NCBI GenBank assembly: GCA_029194535.1
Contig: JARFXR010000001.1
Location: 2,178,721-2,242,720 of the forward strand
DNA: 64,000 nucleotides
Direction of reading: 5' to 3'
Source: Nitrospira sp.
GTDB taxonomy: Bacteria > Nitrospirota > Nitrospiria > Nitrospirales > Nitrospiraceae
The notes beneath the pieces were generated by a model. That model was not told where the DNA came from and did no database searches. It worked only from the letters and a program-made list of their open reading frames with translations. A program made the translations under genes and the position numbers. Shown piece after piece: positions 1-8,273 of this stretch. Position 1 is the first letter of the stretch. Every line of letters starts with the position of its first letter.

Positions 1-1484
1 CGCTCGAGCGTGTCGGCCTGACCCCGTTCGTCGAACGCCATGACCACGACGGCGGCCCCGTATCGGCGAACCAACGTCCCCTGGTCCACGAACTTCTGCT
101 CGCCCTCCTTCAGACTGATGCTGTTGACCACCGCCTTGCCCTGGATATTCCGCAAGCCTGTCTCGAGCACCTCCCATTTGGAGCTGTCGACCATGATCGG
201 GACGCGCGCGATGTCGGGCTCGGAAGCGATCAGTCGAAGAAATTTCTCCATGGCGGCGACGGAATCGAGCATGCCCTCGTCCATGTTGATGTCGATGATC
301 TGGGCGCCGCCGTCCACTTGCTGGCGCGCCACGGACAAGGCCGCCTCGTAGTCGCCTGCGAGAATCAGTCTGGCGAACGCCGGCGAGCCGGTGACGTTCG
401 TGCGCTCGCCGACATTCGTAAAATTGGAATCGGGACGGAGCGTCAGCGCTTCGAGTCCGCTCAGCCTGGTATAGGGCTGCACATCCGGAATTCTTCTGGG
501 CGCAATGCCGCGAGTCGCTTCCGCAATGAGCTTAATGTGAGCCGGCGTCGTTCCGCAGCAGCCGCCGACGATGTTCAGCCAGCCGTTCTTGGCCCAGTCG
601 CGCAATTGCGGCGCCAAGGTTTCGGGCGTCTCAGGAAAACCGGTGGGGAGCAGCGGATTGGGCAAGCCTGCGTTCGGATGCGCGCTGACATACACCGGAG
701 CGATCTGCGACAGCTCTTCGATGAGCGGCCGCATTTCCTTGGGTCCGAGGGCGCAATTGATGCCGACGCTCAGCAAGGGGACATGCGAGATGGAGTTCCA
801 GAAGGCCTCCACGGTTTGGCCGGTTACGCCGCGATTGCTGCCGGCTTGAATAAACGTAACGGACGCCATGATCGGCACGCGTCGTCCCTCCGAGGAGAAC
901 ACCTGCTGGATGGCAAAGAAGGCCGCTTTGGCGTTGAGTGTGTCAAAGATGGTCTCGACGAGCAGGAGATCCGTTCCCCCGTCCAGGAGACCGCGAACCT
1001 GTTCGCCGTAGGCGCGAACGAGTTCCTGGTAGGTCGTGCCGCGCGCGGCGGGATTGTTGACATCCGTGGAGATGGACGACGTCTTGGTGGTCGGCCCGAT
1101 CGCGCCGGCGACGAAACACCGCCGTTTCGGATCGGCCGATTGGACGGTTTCCACGGCGCGTTTGGCGCAGACGGCCCCGGCCCGCGAGAGCTCGTACCCC
1201 AAGGTGTCCATATGGTAATCGGACAGCGAAACTGCCTGGGAGTTGAACGTGTTGGTTTCGATGATGTCCGCTCCGGCCTCGAGATACTGCCGATGAATGT
1301 CTTCGACCAAGGCCGGTTGCGTCAGATTCAGCAGATCATTGTGGCCCTTCAGGTCTTTTTCCCAATCTTTGAAGCGTTCGCCGCGAAACGCGGCCTCGTC
1401 CAGCTTGCGTTGCTGGATCATGGTGCCCATCGCCCCGTCGAGAATGAGGATGCGCTCGCGAAGAAGCGTTTCGATGTCGCTCAT
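1..1484 (-). CDS. metH: Cobalamin-dependent methionine synthase, N-terminal part (cut by window edge)
   Basis: The enzyme transfers a methyl group from methyltetrahydrofolate through cobalamin to homocysteine, giving methionine in the cytoplasm. Translating the minus strand from the ATG at 1484 gives an open frame to base 1. It starts MSDIETLLRERILILDGAMG and continues through the homocysteine-binding barrel. The expected zinc-ligand cysteines are visible in GINCALGP and GGCCGTTP. A later NVGERTNVTGS opens the pterin-binding domain. About 494 residues are present; the cobalamin and activation domains lie left of the window. A gagg Shine-Dalgarno lies about 10 nt before the ATG, and a good promoter lies at 1558-1530. 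The homocysteine substrate may come from the sulfur-carrier operon at 17.8-23 kb (inference). Confidence 0.95.
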   Translation of the reverse strand, partial: MSDIETLLRERILILDGAMGTMIQQRKLDEAAFRGERFKDWEKDLKGHNDLLNLTQPALVEDIHRQYLEAGADIIETNTFNSQAVSLSDYHMDTLGYELSRAGAVCAKRAVETVQSADPKRRCFVAGAIGPTTKTSSISTDVNNPAARGTTYQELVRAYGEQVRGLLDGGTDLLLVETIFDTLNAKAAFFAIQQVFSSEGRRVPIMASVTFIQAGSNRGVTGQTVEAFWNSISHVPLLSVGINCALGPKEMRPLIEELSQIAPVYVSAHPNAGLPNPLLPTGFPETPETLAPQLRDWAKNGWLNIVGGCCGTTPAHIKLIAEATRGIAPRRIPDVQPYTRLSGLEALTLRPDSNFTNVGERTNVTGSPAFARLILAGDYEAALSVARQQVDGGAQIIDINMDEGMLDSVAAMEKFLRLIASEPDIARVPIMVDSSKWEVLETGLRNIQGKAVVNSISLKEGEQKFVDQGTLVRRYGAAVVVMAFDERGQADTLE

Positions 1485-1529
1485 CTGTATCTGCCCTCTG
1501 TCATAAGAAACGAGGAGGATGGCGCCATC

Positions 1530-1558
1530 ATAATACTGAGAACCTGGGAAACCGGCAA
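1530..1558 (-). promoter_or_regulatory. Sigma70-type promoter for metH
   Basis: On the minus strand, TTGCCG (1558-1553), a 17-nt spacer and TATTAT (1535-1530) precede the metH ATG, with a predicted leader of about 40 nt. It is back to back with the promoter of the next gene. I see no riboswitch in this short leader. Confidence 0.55.
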
Positions 1559-1571
1559 CCAAAACACGAGC

Positions 1572-1600
1572 TTGACTTCATCAGGTGCCGCCGATACGAT
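1572..1600 (+). promoter_or_regulatory. Sigma70-type promoter for the secreted BamE-like gene
   Basis: TTGACT (1572-1577), 17-nt spacer, TACGAT (1595-1600). The predicted transcript starts only about 16 nt before the TTG start codon at 1623. It diverges from the metH promoter. Confidence 0.5.
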
Positions 1601-1622
1601 GACTGAAAGCCGGAGATGAACC

Positions 1623-2414
1623 TTGCTCCAGCATCGGCCTCACCCCTGCCTACCGTATCTTCTGCTCTTGTTTGCACTGGTCCTGGGTGTGTGTGCACCG
1701 GCACGCGCGTCGGCAACGGCCTATTTCGAAGACGGATTTCTCGGTCTGACCCAAGCGGAATTGCACGAAAAACTCGGTATGCCGCAGGCGGTGCGAGACC
1801 GAAAATCGGCCTTGCGAGTCTTCACCTATTACGCCATTTCGGATTGGGAGAAGTATTTCCGCAAGCTGGTCGCTCCGGAAAACGGGGAAGATGTCTACAT
1901 TTTTAAGCGGGACGGGGTCGAAGTGCGGTATTCCTTCAGTTACGCGGTCGACCCCAACGATCAGAGTGAGAATCGCACCCTGTACGTGAGGCTGGTCGAC
2001 ATCGAGTTCACCCCGTCCGTTTCCATTGCCCAGTTGCCGGCTCTGGTTCCGGAGTTTCATCCCTCTGATGATCCGTCCGCGCCGTCCTTTCGTTCGAACA
2101 TCTGGCTGTTGTTGTTCAAGGGAGTTCCTTCGCCTCAGGCGCGGTTCATCGTCAAGGAGGCGGCTAAGGACCAGCTGGAGTGGACCCTCGCCTACCAGTT
2201 GTTTTCACTCCAAGGATTGCCGGACCCGCTGACCACCAAATCGATGGTGGATCGGTTGGAGATCGGCACGCAAAGCATCGAGCTCGTGAAGCGGAGGCAA
2301 CGCCATACTCATGAGCCGATCATGAACCCCTATTCCAAGGAATTCTTTCAGCAGCCGGTCCCGCCGCGACAGACTCAGGTCAAGAAGATCCCGGTTCCCC
2401 AGTACGCCGACTGA
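1623..2414 (+). CDS. Secreted protein with a BamE/SmpA-like segment, function unknown
   Basis: 263 residues, not recognised as a named family. The N-terminus (LLLLFALVLGVCAPARA) is a signal peptide, so the protein is exported. Residues about 38-55 (GFLGLTQAELHEKLGMPQ) resemble the G-x-T-x-x-x-V/L-x-x-x-LG-x-P turn of BamE/SmpA-like domains, where one face binds partner proteins. The start is the TTG at 1623, chosen because ggaga lies a few bases upstream and the signal peptide begins there. The gene downstream (2518) carries a similar GMSKEQVLQAWGGP motif, so the two may be related in function. Role unknown. Confidence 0.75.
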   Translation: MLQHRPHPCLPYLLLLFALVLGVCAPARASATAYFEDGFLGLTQAELHEKLGMPQAVRDRKSALRVFTYYAISDWEKYFRKLVAPENGEDVYIFKRDGVEVRYSFSYAVDPNDQSENRTLYVRLVDIEFTPSVSIAQLPALVPEFHPSDDPSAPSFRSNIWLLLFKGVPSPQARFIVKEAAKDQLEWTLAYQLFSLQGLPDPLTTKSMVDRLEIGTQSIELVKRRQRHTHEPIMNPYSKEFFQQPVPPRQTQVKKIPVPQYAD

Positions 2415-2517
2415 CGCGAAAATCTGCGCGCCGCGTACCTTGACGCCTTCCGCGGGTGATTGCTAGGATTCCCGCGCGCGTTTTACGCGCTGCCGAGCAT
2501 CTTGTGACTGAAGACAC

Positions 2518-2943
2518 ATGTCGTCCGCGGATATCAATGTTTCCGAACCGGTTTCCTTCATCCGACAGCGCCCGGTGCGCATCACCATCTATGCCGGCCT
2601 CATCCTGTTCGTCGTGCTGATGGTCGTTTGGCCGCTCATCGTCCAGATGAGAGATCCGGACTTTCAGAGGCATATCGCCGAGCACCGCGTCATGGTCGGG
2701 ATGTCGAAGGAGCAAGTCCTGCAAGCCTGGGGCGGACCACAGACGATCAACACGACCTTTACCAAGGATGGAATCCGGCAGGAAGAATGGATCTTCGAGG
2801 ACTGGGAAAGCACGGCGATCGTGAAGCACCGCTATCTCTACTTCGAAGAAGGCACGTTGATCGGCGGCTGGTTCCAAGGATCGGGCGAGCGTCTTCCCTC
2901 GCAGGCGCCCTCGAATCCTCATACGCCCAAACCGTCGGGTTAA
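2518..2943 (+). CDS. Membrane-anchored small protein with BamE-like motif
   Basis: 141 residues. A cytoplasmic N-terminus is followed by one transmembrane helix (about residues 23-43, ITIYAGLILFVVLMVVWPLI) and a periplasmic domain. This domain contains VGMSKEQVLQAWGGPQTIN, the typical short helix-turn of SmpA/BamE-like proteins, and then aromatic strands (EEWIFEDW, HRYLYFEEG). The stop overlaps the end of the convergent gene by 4 nt. Function unknown; probably an envelope protein. Confidence 0.75.
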   Translation: MSSADINVSEPVSFIRQRPVRITIYAGLILFVVLMVVWPLIVQMRDPDFQRHIAEHRVMVGMSKEQVLQAWGGPQTINTTFTKDGIRQEEWIFEDWESTAIVKHRYLYFEEGTLIGGWFQGSGERLPSQAPSNPHTPKPSG

Positions 2944-3188
2944 CCGTTGTCCGGCGTCGTCTGAGGCACCTCGCGAAGCTCCGATCTGAGGCGACTCAGC
3001 AAATGCTCCGCACGGGGGACATCCCGTTCGTCGACGAACACCTGGGATGTCAGCGCGGGGATGCCCGGGTACAGACTGCTCACGTTCGCATGGCGGAGTA
3101 CATACTCGATACCGCTTCCGTCTAACAAACTCTGCAGCATCACCAACTCGCCGGGCGTGAATGGTTCCGCGATCCGCACGAGGTTCAT
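2940..3188 (-). CDS. DUF2007-like small protein
   Basis: 82 residues. The pattern of an early FTPGELVMLQSLLDGSGIEY, then a loop, then QVFVDERDVPRAEHLLSRL matches DUF2007, a ferredoxin-like fold described as a putative signal-transducing domain. The start is the internal ATG at 3188 because ggcggag lies just upstream. No partner is evident. It converges with the membrane protein before it (4-nt overlap). Confidence 0.7.
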   Translation of the reverse strand: MNLVRIAEPFTPGELVMLQSLLDGSGIEYVLRHANVSSLYPGIPALTSQVFVDERDVPRAEHLLSRLRSELREVPQTTPDNG

Positions 3189-3280
3189 TCGTCGATCTCC
3201 GCCGGGCCCGCCGCCCACGGTAAGACTTCTCCGATTCGTTGCTTTTTCAATCGCCTCACCGTAGACTCAGCTCAATCCGG

Positions 3281-3565
3281 CTAAGGAGTTTCCGTAATCT
3301 GGACGCGGCGCGTTTTGCCGGGTCCGCCTGAAACGGTCAGGACCCGTTTCCACTCGCGCACTTGATAGACGGCCCACGCCGGCGATTGACCCTTGAAATA
3401 GGCTTCCGGGTCCTCCCCGCTTGCGTTGAAGTAAATCGGCTCCGTAAAACCTTCGTCCAAGACGTAATCCAGGAGACAGTCGGTGACGAATCCGGTTCCC
3501 CGAAGCGACACGTCGGCAAGCAACGAGAGAATTTCCTCGGGATTTTGAACGGTGACCGGCTGCAT
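3281..3565 (-). CDS. Small protein of unknown function
   Basis: 94 residues, with no signal peptide, no transmembrane segment and no motif I recognise. It is rich in acidic and aromatic residues (EDPEAYFKGQSPAWAVYQVREW). Codon use resembles the neighbours. It is divergent from the CADD-like gene, with only 56 nt between the start codons. Confidence 0.6.
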   Translation of the reverse strand: MQPVTVQNPEEILSLLADVSLRGTGFVTDCLLDYVLDEGFTEPIYFNASGEDPEAYFKGQSPAWAVYQVREWKRVLTVSGGPGKTRRVQITETP

Positions 3566-3621
3566 CTCGCTCCTACTCCGTGGCGAATTGTAATGAGTCG
3601 GTGGTCAGGAAGGCAACCAGC

Positions 3622-4377
3622 ATGTCGAAGCGTATGACCAAAGCCCGTTTCCAAGAAGAAATCCTCTGCATCATGGATCGCAAGGATCACTGGGCTTGGC
3701 CGTTTTTTGCCGAGGGGACGATTCCCCTAGACCGTCTCAAGCGACACTTTCAACAGGAGTATGAGGTGTACGTCCGGGATTTTCCCGTGTTCCTCGCCCA
3801 AATCCATGGACACAATCCCCCGCCGGCCGTCAGACGGATGTTGGCTGAGAATATCTATGAAGAGGATACCGGCGGCCTCTCATTGGGCAAATCGCACCCT
3901 GATCTGTTTCTCAGCATGATGAACGGCCTCGGCTATGCGGGACGGGATTTCGACCGGGTTCAACTCCTTCCGGCAGCCGGACGTTACCGGGCGTGGCTGG
4001 AACAGGCGTCGGACCACCGCCATTGGGTGGTCGGGGCGGCGGCCATGACGGTATTTGTGGAGGGCAGCGTCAAGGACCGGAGGGAACTCGCGGAGCCGTC
4101 GAAACCCAAGACCGCGGAGGAAGTGGAAGCCGTCATCGGTGAGCATCCTCTGGTCAAGCACTATGGTCTCTCGCCCGATTGCATGGATCTGATCCGCGCC
4201 CATCAGATGGTGGAAGCGGGGCATCGGCACGATGCCTATGATATGGTAGTGAATTACGCCGTAACAGGCATTCAACAGCAGACGATTCTTTCCTGCCTCA
4301 AGAAATGTTTGGCGCTCTGGCTTGCCTATCGCGACGCAGTGGCCCGTGCGTGCGGCCTGACCAAGACGGGCGCGTGA
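3622..4377 (+). CDS. CADD/PqqC-like haem-oxygenase-fold protein
   Basis: 251 residues of the TenA/PqqC/CADD helical-bundle superfamily (HDO-type metal oxygenases; CADD of Chlamydia makes p-aminobenzoate for folate). Supporting segments are DHWAWPFFAEGTIPLDRLKR, FQQEYEVYVRDFP, NIYEEDTGG, FVEGS and EAGHRHDAYDMV, which provide a set of Glu/His/Asp residues that could bind iron. The start at 3622 follows an aggaagg site; upstream codons of the open frame are not needed. The next gene starts inside its stop codon (GTGA), so the two are translationally coupled. The exact reaction cannot be read from sequence; PqqC itself is unlikely because no other pqq genes are here. Confidence 0.75.
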   Translation: MSKRMTKARFQEEILCIMDRKDHWAWPFFAEGTIPLDRLKRHFQQEYEVYVRDFPVFLAQIHGHNPPPAVRRMLAENIYEEDTGGLSLGKSHPDLFLSMMNGLGYAGRDFDRVQLLPAAGRYRAWLEQASDHRHWVVGAAAMTVFVEGSVKDRRELAEPSKPKTAEEVEAVIGEHPLVKHYGLSPDCMDLIRAHQMVEAGHRHDAYDMVVNYAVTGIQQQTILSCLKKCLALWLAYRDAVARACGLTKTGA

Positions 4378-5255
4378 TCCTTTCTCGTCGCGTTGCTCCC
4401 CTTCTGCTGGCCGTACTCCTGTCTTGTCCCTGTGTCGTCTTCTCTGCTCCACCGCCGATGGTGTTGGTTCCGGCCGGAGAATTTCCGATGGGCTCGCCGT
4501 CCGGCGGCGACGGCCTGCCGGACGAGCAGCCGCAGCGGCTGATATATGTCAGCGGCTTCTACATCGATGTATACGAAGTCACGAACGAAGCCTATGAACG
4601 ATTCGTCGATTCAACGGGGCATCCGATGCCCGAGAATTCCAACCCGCGCGCCACTCTTTGGAACAATCGTCATCCCTTAGCGGGTACCGAGCGCCATCCG
4701 GTCGTCAACGTCAGCTGGCTCGATGCGGCGGCATTCTGTCGGTGGGCAGGAAAGCGGTTGCCGACCGAAGCCGAATGGGAAAAGGCCGCACGCGGTTCAG
4801 ACGGCCGTCTCTATCCCTGGGGCAACGTGTGGAACCCATCCTGGGCGAACAGTGCCAGCTATTGGGCCGGCCGGAGGATCGATTTCGCCAACTCGACGGA
4901 ATGGGAAGCATTCTGGATCCACGGAGAGGGAGCGCAGCTTGCCAAGGCCAAGGGGCTCAAGGGTGAAGTGCTGACCTTGCCGGTCGGCAGTTTTCCCCAG
5001 GGAATCAGTTCCTACGGGCTCCATGACATGGCAGGCAATGCGGCCGAATGGGTCCAGGACTGGTACGATCCCAATTATTACCGGTCGGCCCCTCTCACGG
5101 ACCCCAGCGGTCCTGAGCGAGGCGCGATCAAATCCATGCGTGGAGGATCGTGGTTGAAGCCGGCCGTCAGCCTTCGAACGAGCGACCGTGACTGGGGCAC
5201 GATGGACAGTCGTCCGAGCGGCACGGGCTTCCGCTGTGCGAAAGATGCGTTTTGA
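4374..5255 (+). CDS. Secreted formylglycine-generating-enzyme-like (SUMF1/FGE-sulfatase) protein
   Basis: 293 residues. A signal peptide (LLLAVLLSCPCVVFSA) precedes an FGE-sulfatase domain: MVLVPAGEFPMGSPSG, YEVTNEAYERFV, HPVVNVSWLDAAAFCRWAGK, RLPTEAEWEKAARG, LHDMAGNAAEWVQDW and the closing GFRCA. True formylglycine generators need two cysteines near the C-terminus. Only the one in GFRCA is seen; the other position reads TSDRDW. The protein is therefore probably not a sulfatase activator but one of the many related proteins of unknown substrate. The GTG at 4374 is chosen because it overlaps the preceding stop (GTGA) and directly starts the signal peptide. Confidence 0.85.
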   Translation: MILSRRVAPLLLAVLLSCPCVVFSAPPPMVLVPAGEFPMGSPSGGDGLPDEQPQRLIYVSGFYIDVYEVTNEAYERFVDSTGHPMPENSNPRATLWNNRHPLAGTERHPVVNVSWLDAAAFCRWAGKRLPTEAEWEKAARGSDGRLYPWGNVWNPSWANSASYWAGRRIDFANSTEWEAFWIHGEGAQLAKAKGLKGEVLTLPVGSFPQGISSYGLHDMAGNAAEWVQDWYDPNYYRSAPLTDPSGPERGAIKSMRGGSWLKPAVSLRTSDRDWGTMDSRPSGTGFRCAKDAF

Positions 5256-5296
5256 CGGTGGCGATCTCCAACCCCATGCGGGTGTCATAGTTATGA

Positions 5297-5977
5297 CTAT
5301 CGCATCAGCACATAATGAATCTGCTCCAGGCGGACAAACGGCATGATGAGTCCCACCCCTTCTTGGTCATGCGAAAAGTCGTACACGAGGGATTCGTCCG
5401 GCAGCAACCGGCCGGTCATGAGCACGTCGATGTTCCGCGGGAACGGGTGATCCGATCTCGGGTCCAGAATCTTGGCCGACGCCTCGTCGGCGACCACGAC
5501 GAGATTCCCCGGCGGCTCCTCGGCTTTGAAGCGGACGATCCCCCACCGGGTCTGAATGAATTTCGGACCGACGGCGACGGGAAATCCGCCGACCTGTGGA
5601 TCGAAGGGTGAAAGCTCGCCGATCCAGGCGAATGTGACGAGCCATGACAGCGCGGGATTTCCCTCACGTTGCGCATCGCGCTCGCGATTGAGGGAAAACA
5701 GCCGGTCGTCGTGCCCGGGATCGTGATGGCCGTGTCCATAGACCACCGGCCAGTCGGGCGGTCGCCCATCGAGTTGGTCCAAGAGCCGTTCGATCGGCAC
5801 TGGCTCGAGCATCAGGTGCGTGGAGAGCGGCAGAAACTCGCTGAGCTGCGCGGGGTCGGAGACGATATGCAACGGGCCGCGCCCGTTCACATCTTGGGCG
5901 GCGGCATTCGGCGCGGAGAGGAGCGCAGTGAGACAAAAAGTCGCGAGCCACGCACGCCGTACGGTGGAGTTAGTCAT
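5297..5977 (-). CDS. Secreted protein of unknown function
   Basis: 226 residues with a clear signal peptide (WLATFCLTALLSAPNAAAQ) and a mature domain rich in Pro, Asp and His (VVYGHGHHDPGHDDRLF). No known domain recognised. The Asp/His-rich segment at about residues 79-91 might bind metal, but this is only composition. Its start overlaps the end of the upstream gene by 8 nt, so the two are probably co-transcribed. Confidence 0.65.
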   Translation of the reverse strand: MTNSTVRRAWLATFCLTALLSAPNAAAQDVNGRGPLHIVSDPAQLSEFLPLSTHLMLEPVPIERLLDQLDGRPPDWPVVYGHGHHDPGHDDRLFSLNRERDAQREGNPALSWLVTFAWIGELSPFDPQVGGFPVAVGPKFIQTRWGIVRFKAEEPPGNLVVVADEASAKILDPRSDHPFPRNIDVLMTGRLLPDESLVYDFSHDQEGVGLIMPFVRLEQIHYVLMR

Positions 5978-6290
5978 TCGCCCGCGCGAGGGCCTGTTCG
6001 AAATCCGCCACGAGGGCTGTGACGGACGGATGGGCGGAGGTCACGATGCCTAACTCGATCAAGAGAGCCAATCGCGGCTCCGGATCGATCCGCCTGAGAG
6101 CCTGCTTCGTCAGTCCCTCGGCCGCAACGGCCTTCCGGTACGTCGTCAGCCATGATTCCGTCACAGCCGCCAGTCCGGGATCCGTGGACTTCATCCGACC
6201 CGTCTTGACCTGCTGAAGCAGCTTGACCAAGGGGTCGGACTGCGCGATCGCGGTGATGGCCTGCTGCAAGGCCTGCTCTTCAGCCTCCAT
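5970..6290 (-). CDS. Small helical protein of unknown function
   Basis: 106 residues, predicted mostly helical (LQQAITAIAQSDPLVKLLQQV) with no signal peptide. The ATG follows immediately after the upstream FmdB-like gene, and the end overlaps the secreted protein downstream. The three genes 6518-5297 form a likely operon. Not recognised. Confidence 0.65.
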   Translation of the reverse strand: MEAEEQALQQAITAIAQSDPLVKLLQQVKTGRMKSTDPGLAAVTESWLTTYRKAVAAEGLTKQALRRIDPEPRLALLIELGIVTSAHPSVTALVADFEQALARAND

Positions 6291-6293
6291 AAG

Positions 6294-6518
6294 TCAATTC
6301 ATGGAGCAGGCCCCGGGACCTCGCGGATCACCGCAACTCCCGCACGCACCTCCTCCCACAGACGTCGCCGACGATTCAGTCGCACCGACACCGAAGGCGG
6401 AGAACTGCTTCTCCGCCTTGACCGACCGGCAGTGGGGGCAGGCGGCCTGCATCGATCCCTGAATCAGCAGCTCGAATCGATGATTGCAATCGCGACAAAC
6501 ATATTCGAAGATAGGCAT
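6294..6518 (-). CDS. FmdB-family zinc-ribbon protein
   Basis: 74 residues. It starts MPIFEYVCRDCNHRFE and has a second pair in CPHC, the CxxC...CxxC zinc ribbon typical of FmdB/YgiT-like regulators. The tail is rich in Gly/Ser/Cys (GGGACGSCGDPRGPGACS), as is common in this family. The start at 6518 is fixed by the conserved MPIYEY-like opening. Such proteins are small putative regulators; the target is unknown. Confidence 0.85.
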   Translation of the reverse strand: MPIFEYVCRDCNHRFELLIQGSMQAACPHCRSVKAEKQFSAFGVGATESSATSVGGGACGSCGDPRGPGACSMN

Positions 6519-6587
6519 GGTTAGGCTCCTTTGTCGGAGCGTCATTATAGAATCGTCTATTCGGCCTTGCAATCCGTCAGGAGACCA

Positions 6588-6860
6588 ATGCATCGAGAAG
6601 AAAAGACCTTTCGCCTCCGCTTCAGCTTGGAGGTGTCATTTCCCGAGGATTATGAAGGTGAGGAAGACGAATTTGCCTGGGTCCACGATTGGGAAGCACG
6701 GATCAAGCCGCAACTGTTGAAGAGTGTGTTCGACTCGCTCCGGCAACATCCGGCTTGGAGCGCGCACATCCGCAATCGCGGGATCTCTCCGGTCGACGAG
6801 ATCGAGGTCGTGGTGTCACGGGACTATTCCGATCCACAGCCCTTCCGCATTCGATCATGA
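6588..6860 (+). CDS. Small acidic protein of unknown function
   Basis: 90 residues. The ATG at 6588 is preceded by caggaga at good spacing. Segments are FRLRFSLEVSFPEDYEGEED and a basic/aromatic helix (WEARIKPQLLKSVFDSLRQ). It overlaps the radical SAM gene by 4 nt (ATGA), so it is probably co-translated with it. Not recognised. Confidence 0.7.
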   Translation: MHREEKTFRLRFSLEVSFPEDYEGEEDEFAWVHDWEARIKPQLLKSVFDSLRQHPAWSAHIRNRGISPVDEIEVVVSRDYSDPQPFRIRS

Positions 6861-7990
6861 GCCAGCCTCTCGGTCTGTATGTCCACATTCCATTCTGTCG
6901 GCGCCGGTGCGACTTCTGCTCGTTCTATCTGGAAGTCCATCATCAGGCTGCGGCCGACAGGTTTCTGGCTGCACTGCACACCGAGATGGCGCTCCATGCG
7001 CGGCAGGACGATGTGCGGAGACGGCCGCTGAGTTCGGTGTATTTCGGCGGTGGAACCCCCACGGCCTTGGAGACGTCGGACCTGATCGGTATTCTCGACG
7101 GGATCCGAGGGCATTTTGAATTGTCGGTCGATTGCGAAGTCACGATCGAAGCGCATCCCGCCACTGTGGTCATGAAGGATCTCTCGGCGCTTGCGGGCGC
7201 CGGATTCACCCGAATGAGTTTCGGGGCCGAATCGATGGAGGACCGCGAACTCGCCGGCATCGGGCGCGCTGCGCTTGCCGGTGAAACGGTTGTCGCCGTG
7301 CAGCAAGCCCGCAAGGCCGGCTTCACGAATATCAATCTTGACGTGATGTACGGGCTTCCAGGCCAATCGATGGCCAGTTGGATCTCGACGCTGGAGCGGT
7401 GTCTCGACCTGAGTCCCGTACACCTCTCGTGCTACGCCCTGACCGTCGAACCCGGGACGGCGCTGGCCGGGGATATCGAAGCCCGCCGTTGTTCGCCTCC
7501 GGATGAAGCGCTACAGGTCGCCATGGACGAGGCGGCTCACGCTCTGTTGAGCGCGGCCGGATACGAGCGATACGAGATATCGAACTACGCCAAACCTGGG
7601 CACATGTGTCGCCACAATCTTCTGTATTGGACGCATGGCGCTTACTTGGGGCTCGGCCCGAGCGCGCAATCTTTTCTGAACGGCGCTCGGTTCGGCAAGA
7701 CGGCGAGCTTGAATGCCTATCGAACGGATTTGGCCGCACAGCGGCTGCCACTGTCGGATTATGCCGTCTTGTCCGACCAGGAACGCCTCAGGGATTCCGT
7801 GATCTTCGGGCTCAGGTTGAGCCGGGGAGTCCCGACGGCCAGCCTCTCCGCCCACGGCACGAATTACGGCCATGGCCGCACGATCAGACGCTTACGCGAC
7901 GGACATCTCATCGAAGAAGTGGATCGGTATACCAGATTGACGGCCAGGGGACGTCTCTATGCGGACCACGTTGCGGAACAGCTGTACTGA
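6857..7990 (+). CDS. hemW: HemW-like radical SAM protein (coproporphyrinogen oxidase-like)
   Basis: 377 residues, the usual HemW length. The 4Fe-4S/AdoMet motif C14-x3-C18-x2-C21 lies in IPFCRRRCDFCSF. It is followed by VYFGGGTPTALE, MSFGAESM, NLDVMYGLPGQ and YERYEISNYAKPGHMCRHNL, the family hallmarks. HemW binds haem and is linked to haem insertion; the similar HemN makes protoporphyrinogen. The length and the CxxxCxxCSF variant favour HemW. The start overlaps the previous stop (ATGA). Confidence 0.88.
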   Translation: MSQPLGLYVHIPFCRRRCDFCSFYLEVHHQAAADRFLAALHTEMALHARQDDVRRRPLSSVYFGGGTPTALETSDLIGILDGIRGHFELSVDCEVTIEAHPATVVMKDLSALAGAGFTRMSFGAESMEDRELAGIGRAALAGETVVAVQQARKAGFTNINLDVMYGLPGQSMASWISTLERCLDLSPVHLSCYALTVEPGTALAGDIEARRCSPPDEALQVAMDEAAHALLSAAGYERYEISNYAKPGHMCRHNLLYWTHGAYLGLGPSAQSFLNGARFGKTASLNAYRTDLAAQRLPLSDYAVLSDQERLRDSVIFGLRLSRGVPTASLSAHGTNYGHGRTIRRLRDGHLIEEVDRYTRLTARGRLYADHVAEQLY

Positions 7991-8063
7991 TGTCTCGACC
8001 GCAAGATTGACTTTTCCTTTCCCGGCGGAGGAAACTGGACGAAAGGCTCGGGAGGAAACACAC

Positions 8064-8273
8064 GTGCCGGTGAACATGGATCCAGCCAAGAAGCGTCGAC
8101 GGGCGCATTCGCCGGCAGCGACGCCCACTACTCAACCCGACCTTGCCGCCAAGCCGACGTCGCCTGGCCAGTATGGCGAGGAGACGGAAGAGGATCGACT
8201 GAAGGCCCTGGCGGATGCCGAGAGCAAGAATCTGTGGGACGCCACGGAAGTCATCGACATGGATCGGTTCTAG
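8064..8273 (+). CDS. Small basic-acidic protein of unknown function
   Basis: 69 residues from the GTG at 8064, which has a strong ggagg 8 nt upstream; an in-frame ATG lies 12 nt later. It has a basic N-terminus ([13 protein letters not shown]) and an acidic end ([21 protein letters not shown]). No signal peptide or domain. The stop overlaps the convergent antiporter gene by 4 nt. Confidence 0.55.
   Translation: MPVNMDPAKKRRRAHSPAATPTTQPDLAAKPTSPGQYGEETEEDRLKALADAESKNLWDATEVIDMDRF

Noticed and set aside
1485-1529. Possible SAM, SAH or cobalamin riboswitch in the metH leader
   Set aside because: The predicted leader is only about 40 nt, too short for these riboswitches, and no box or pseudoknot pattern is visible.
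318-1619. 433-residue plus-strand open frame over metH
   Set aside because: It is the shadow of metH; the minus-strand translation shows all methionine synthase motifs, the plus-strand one shows none.
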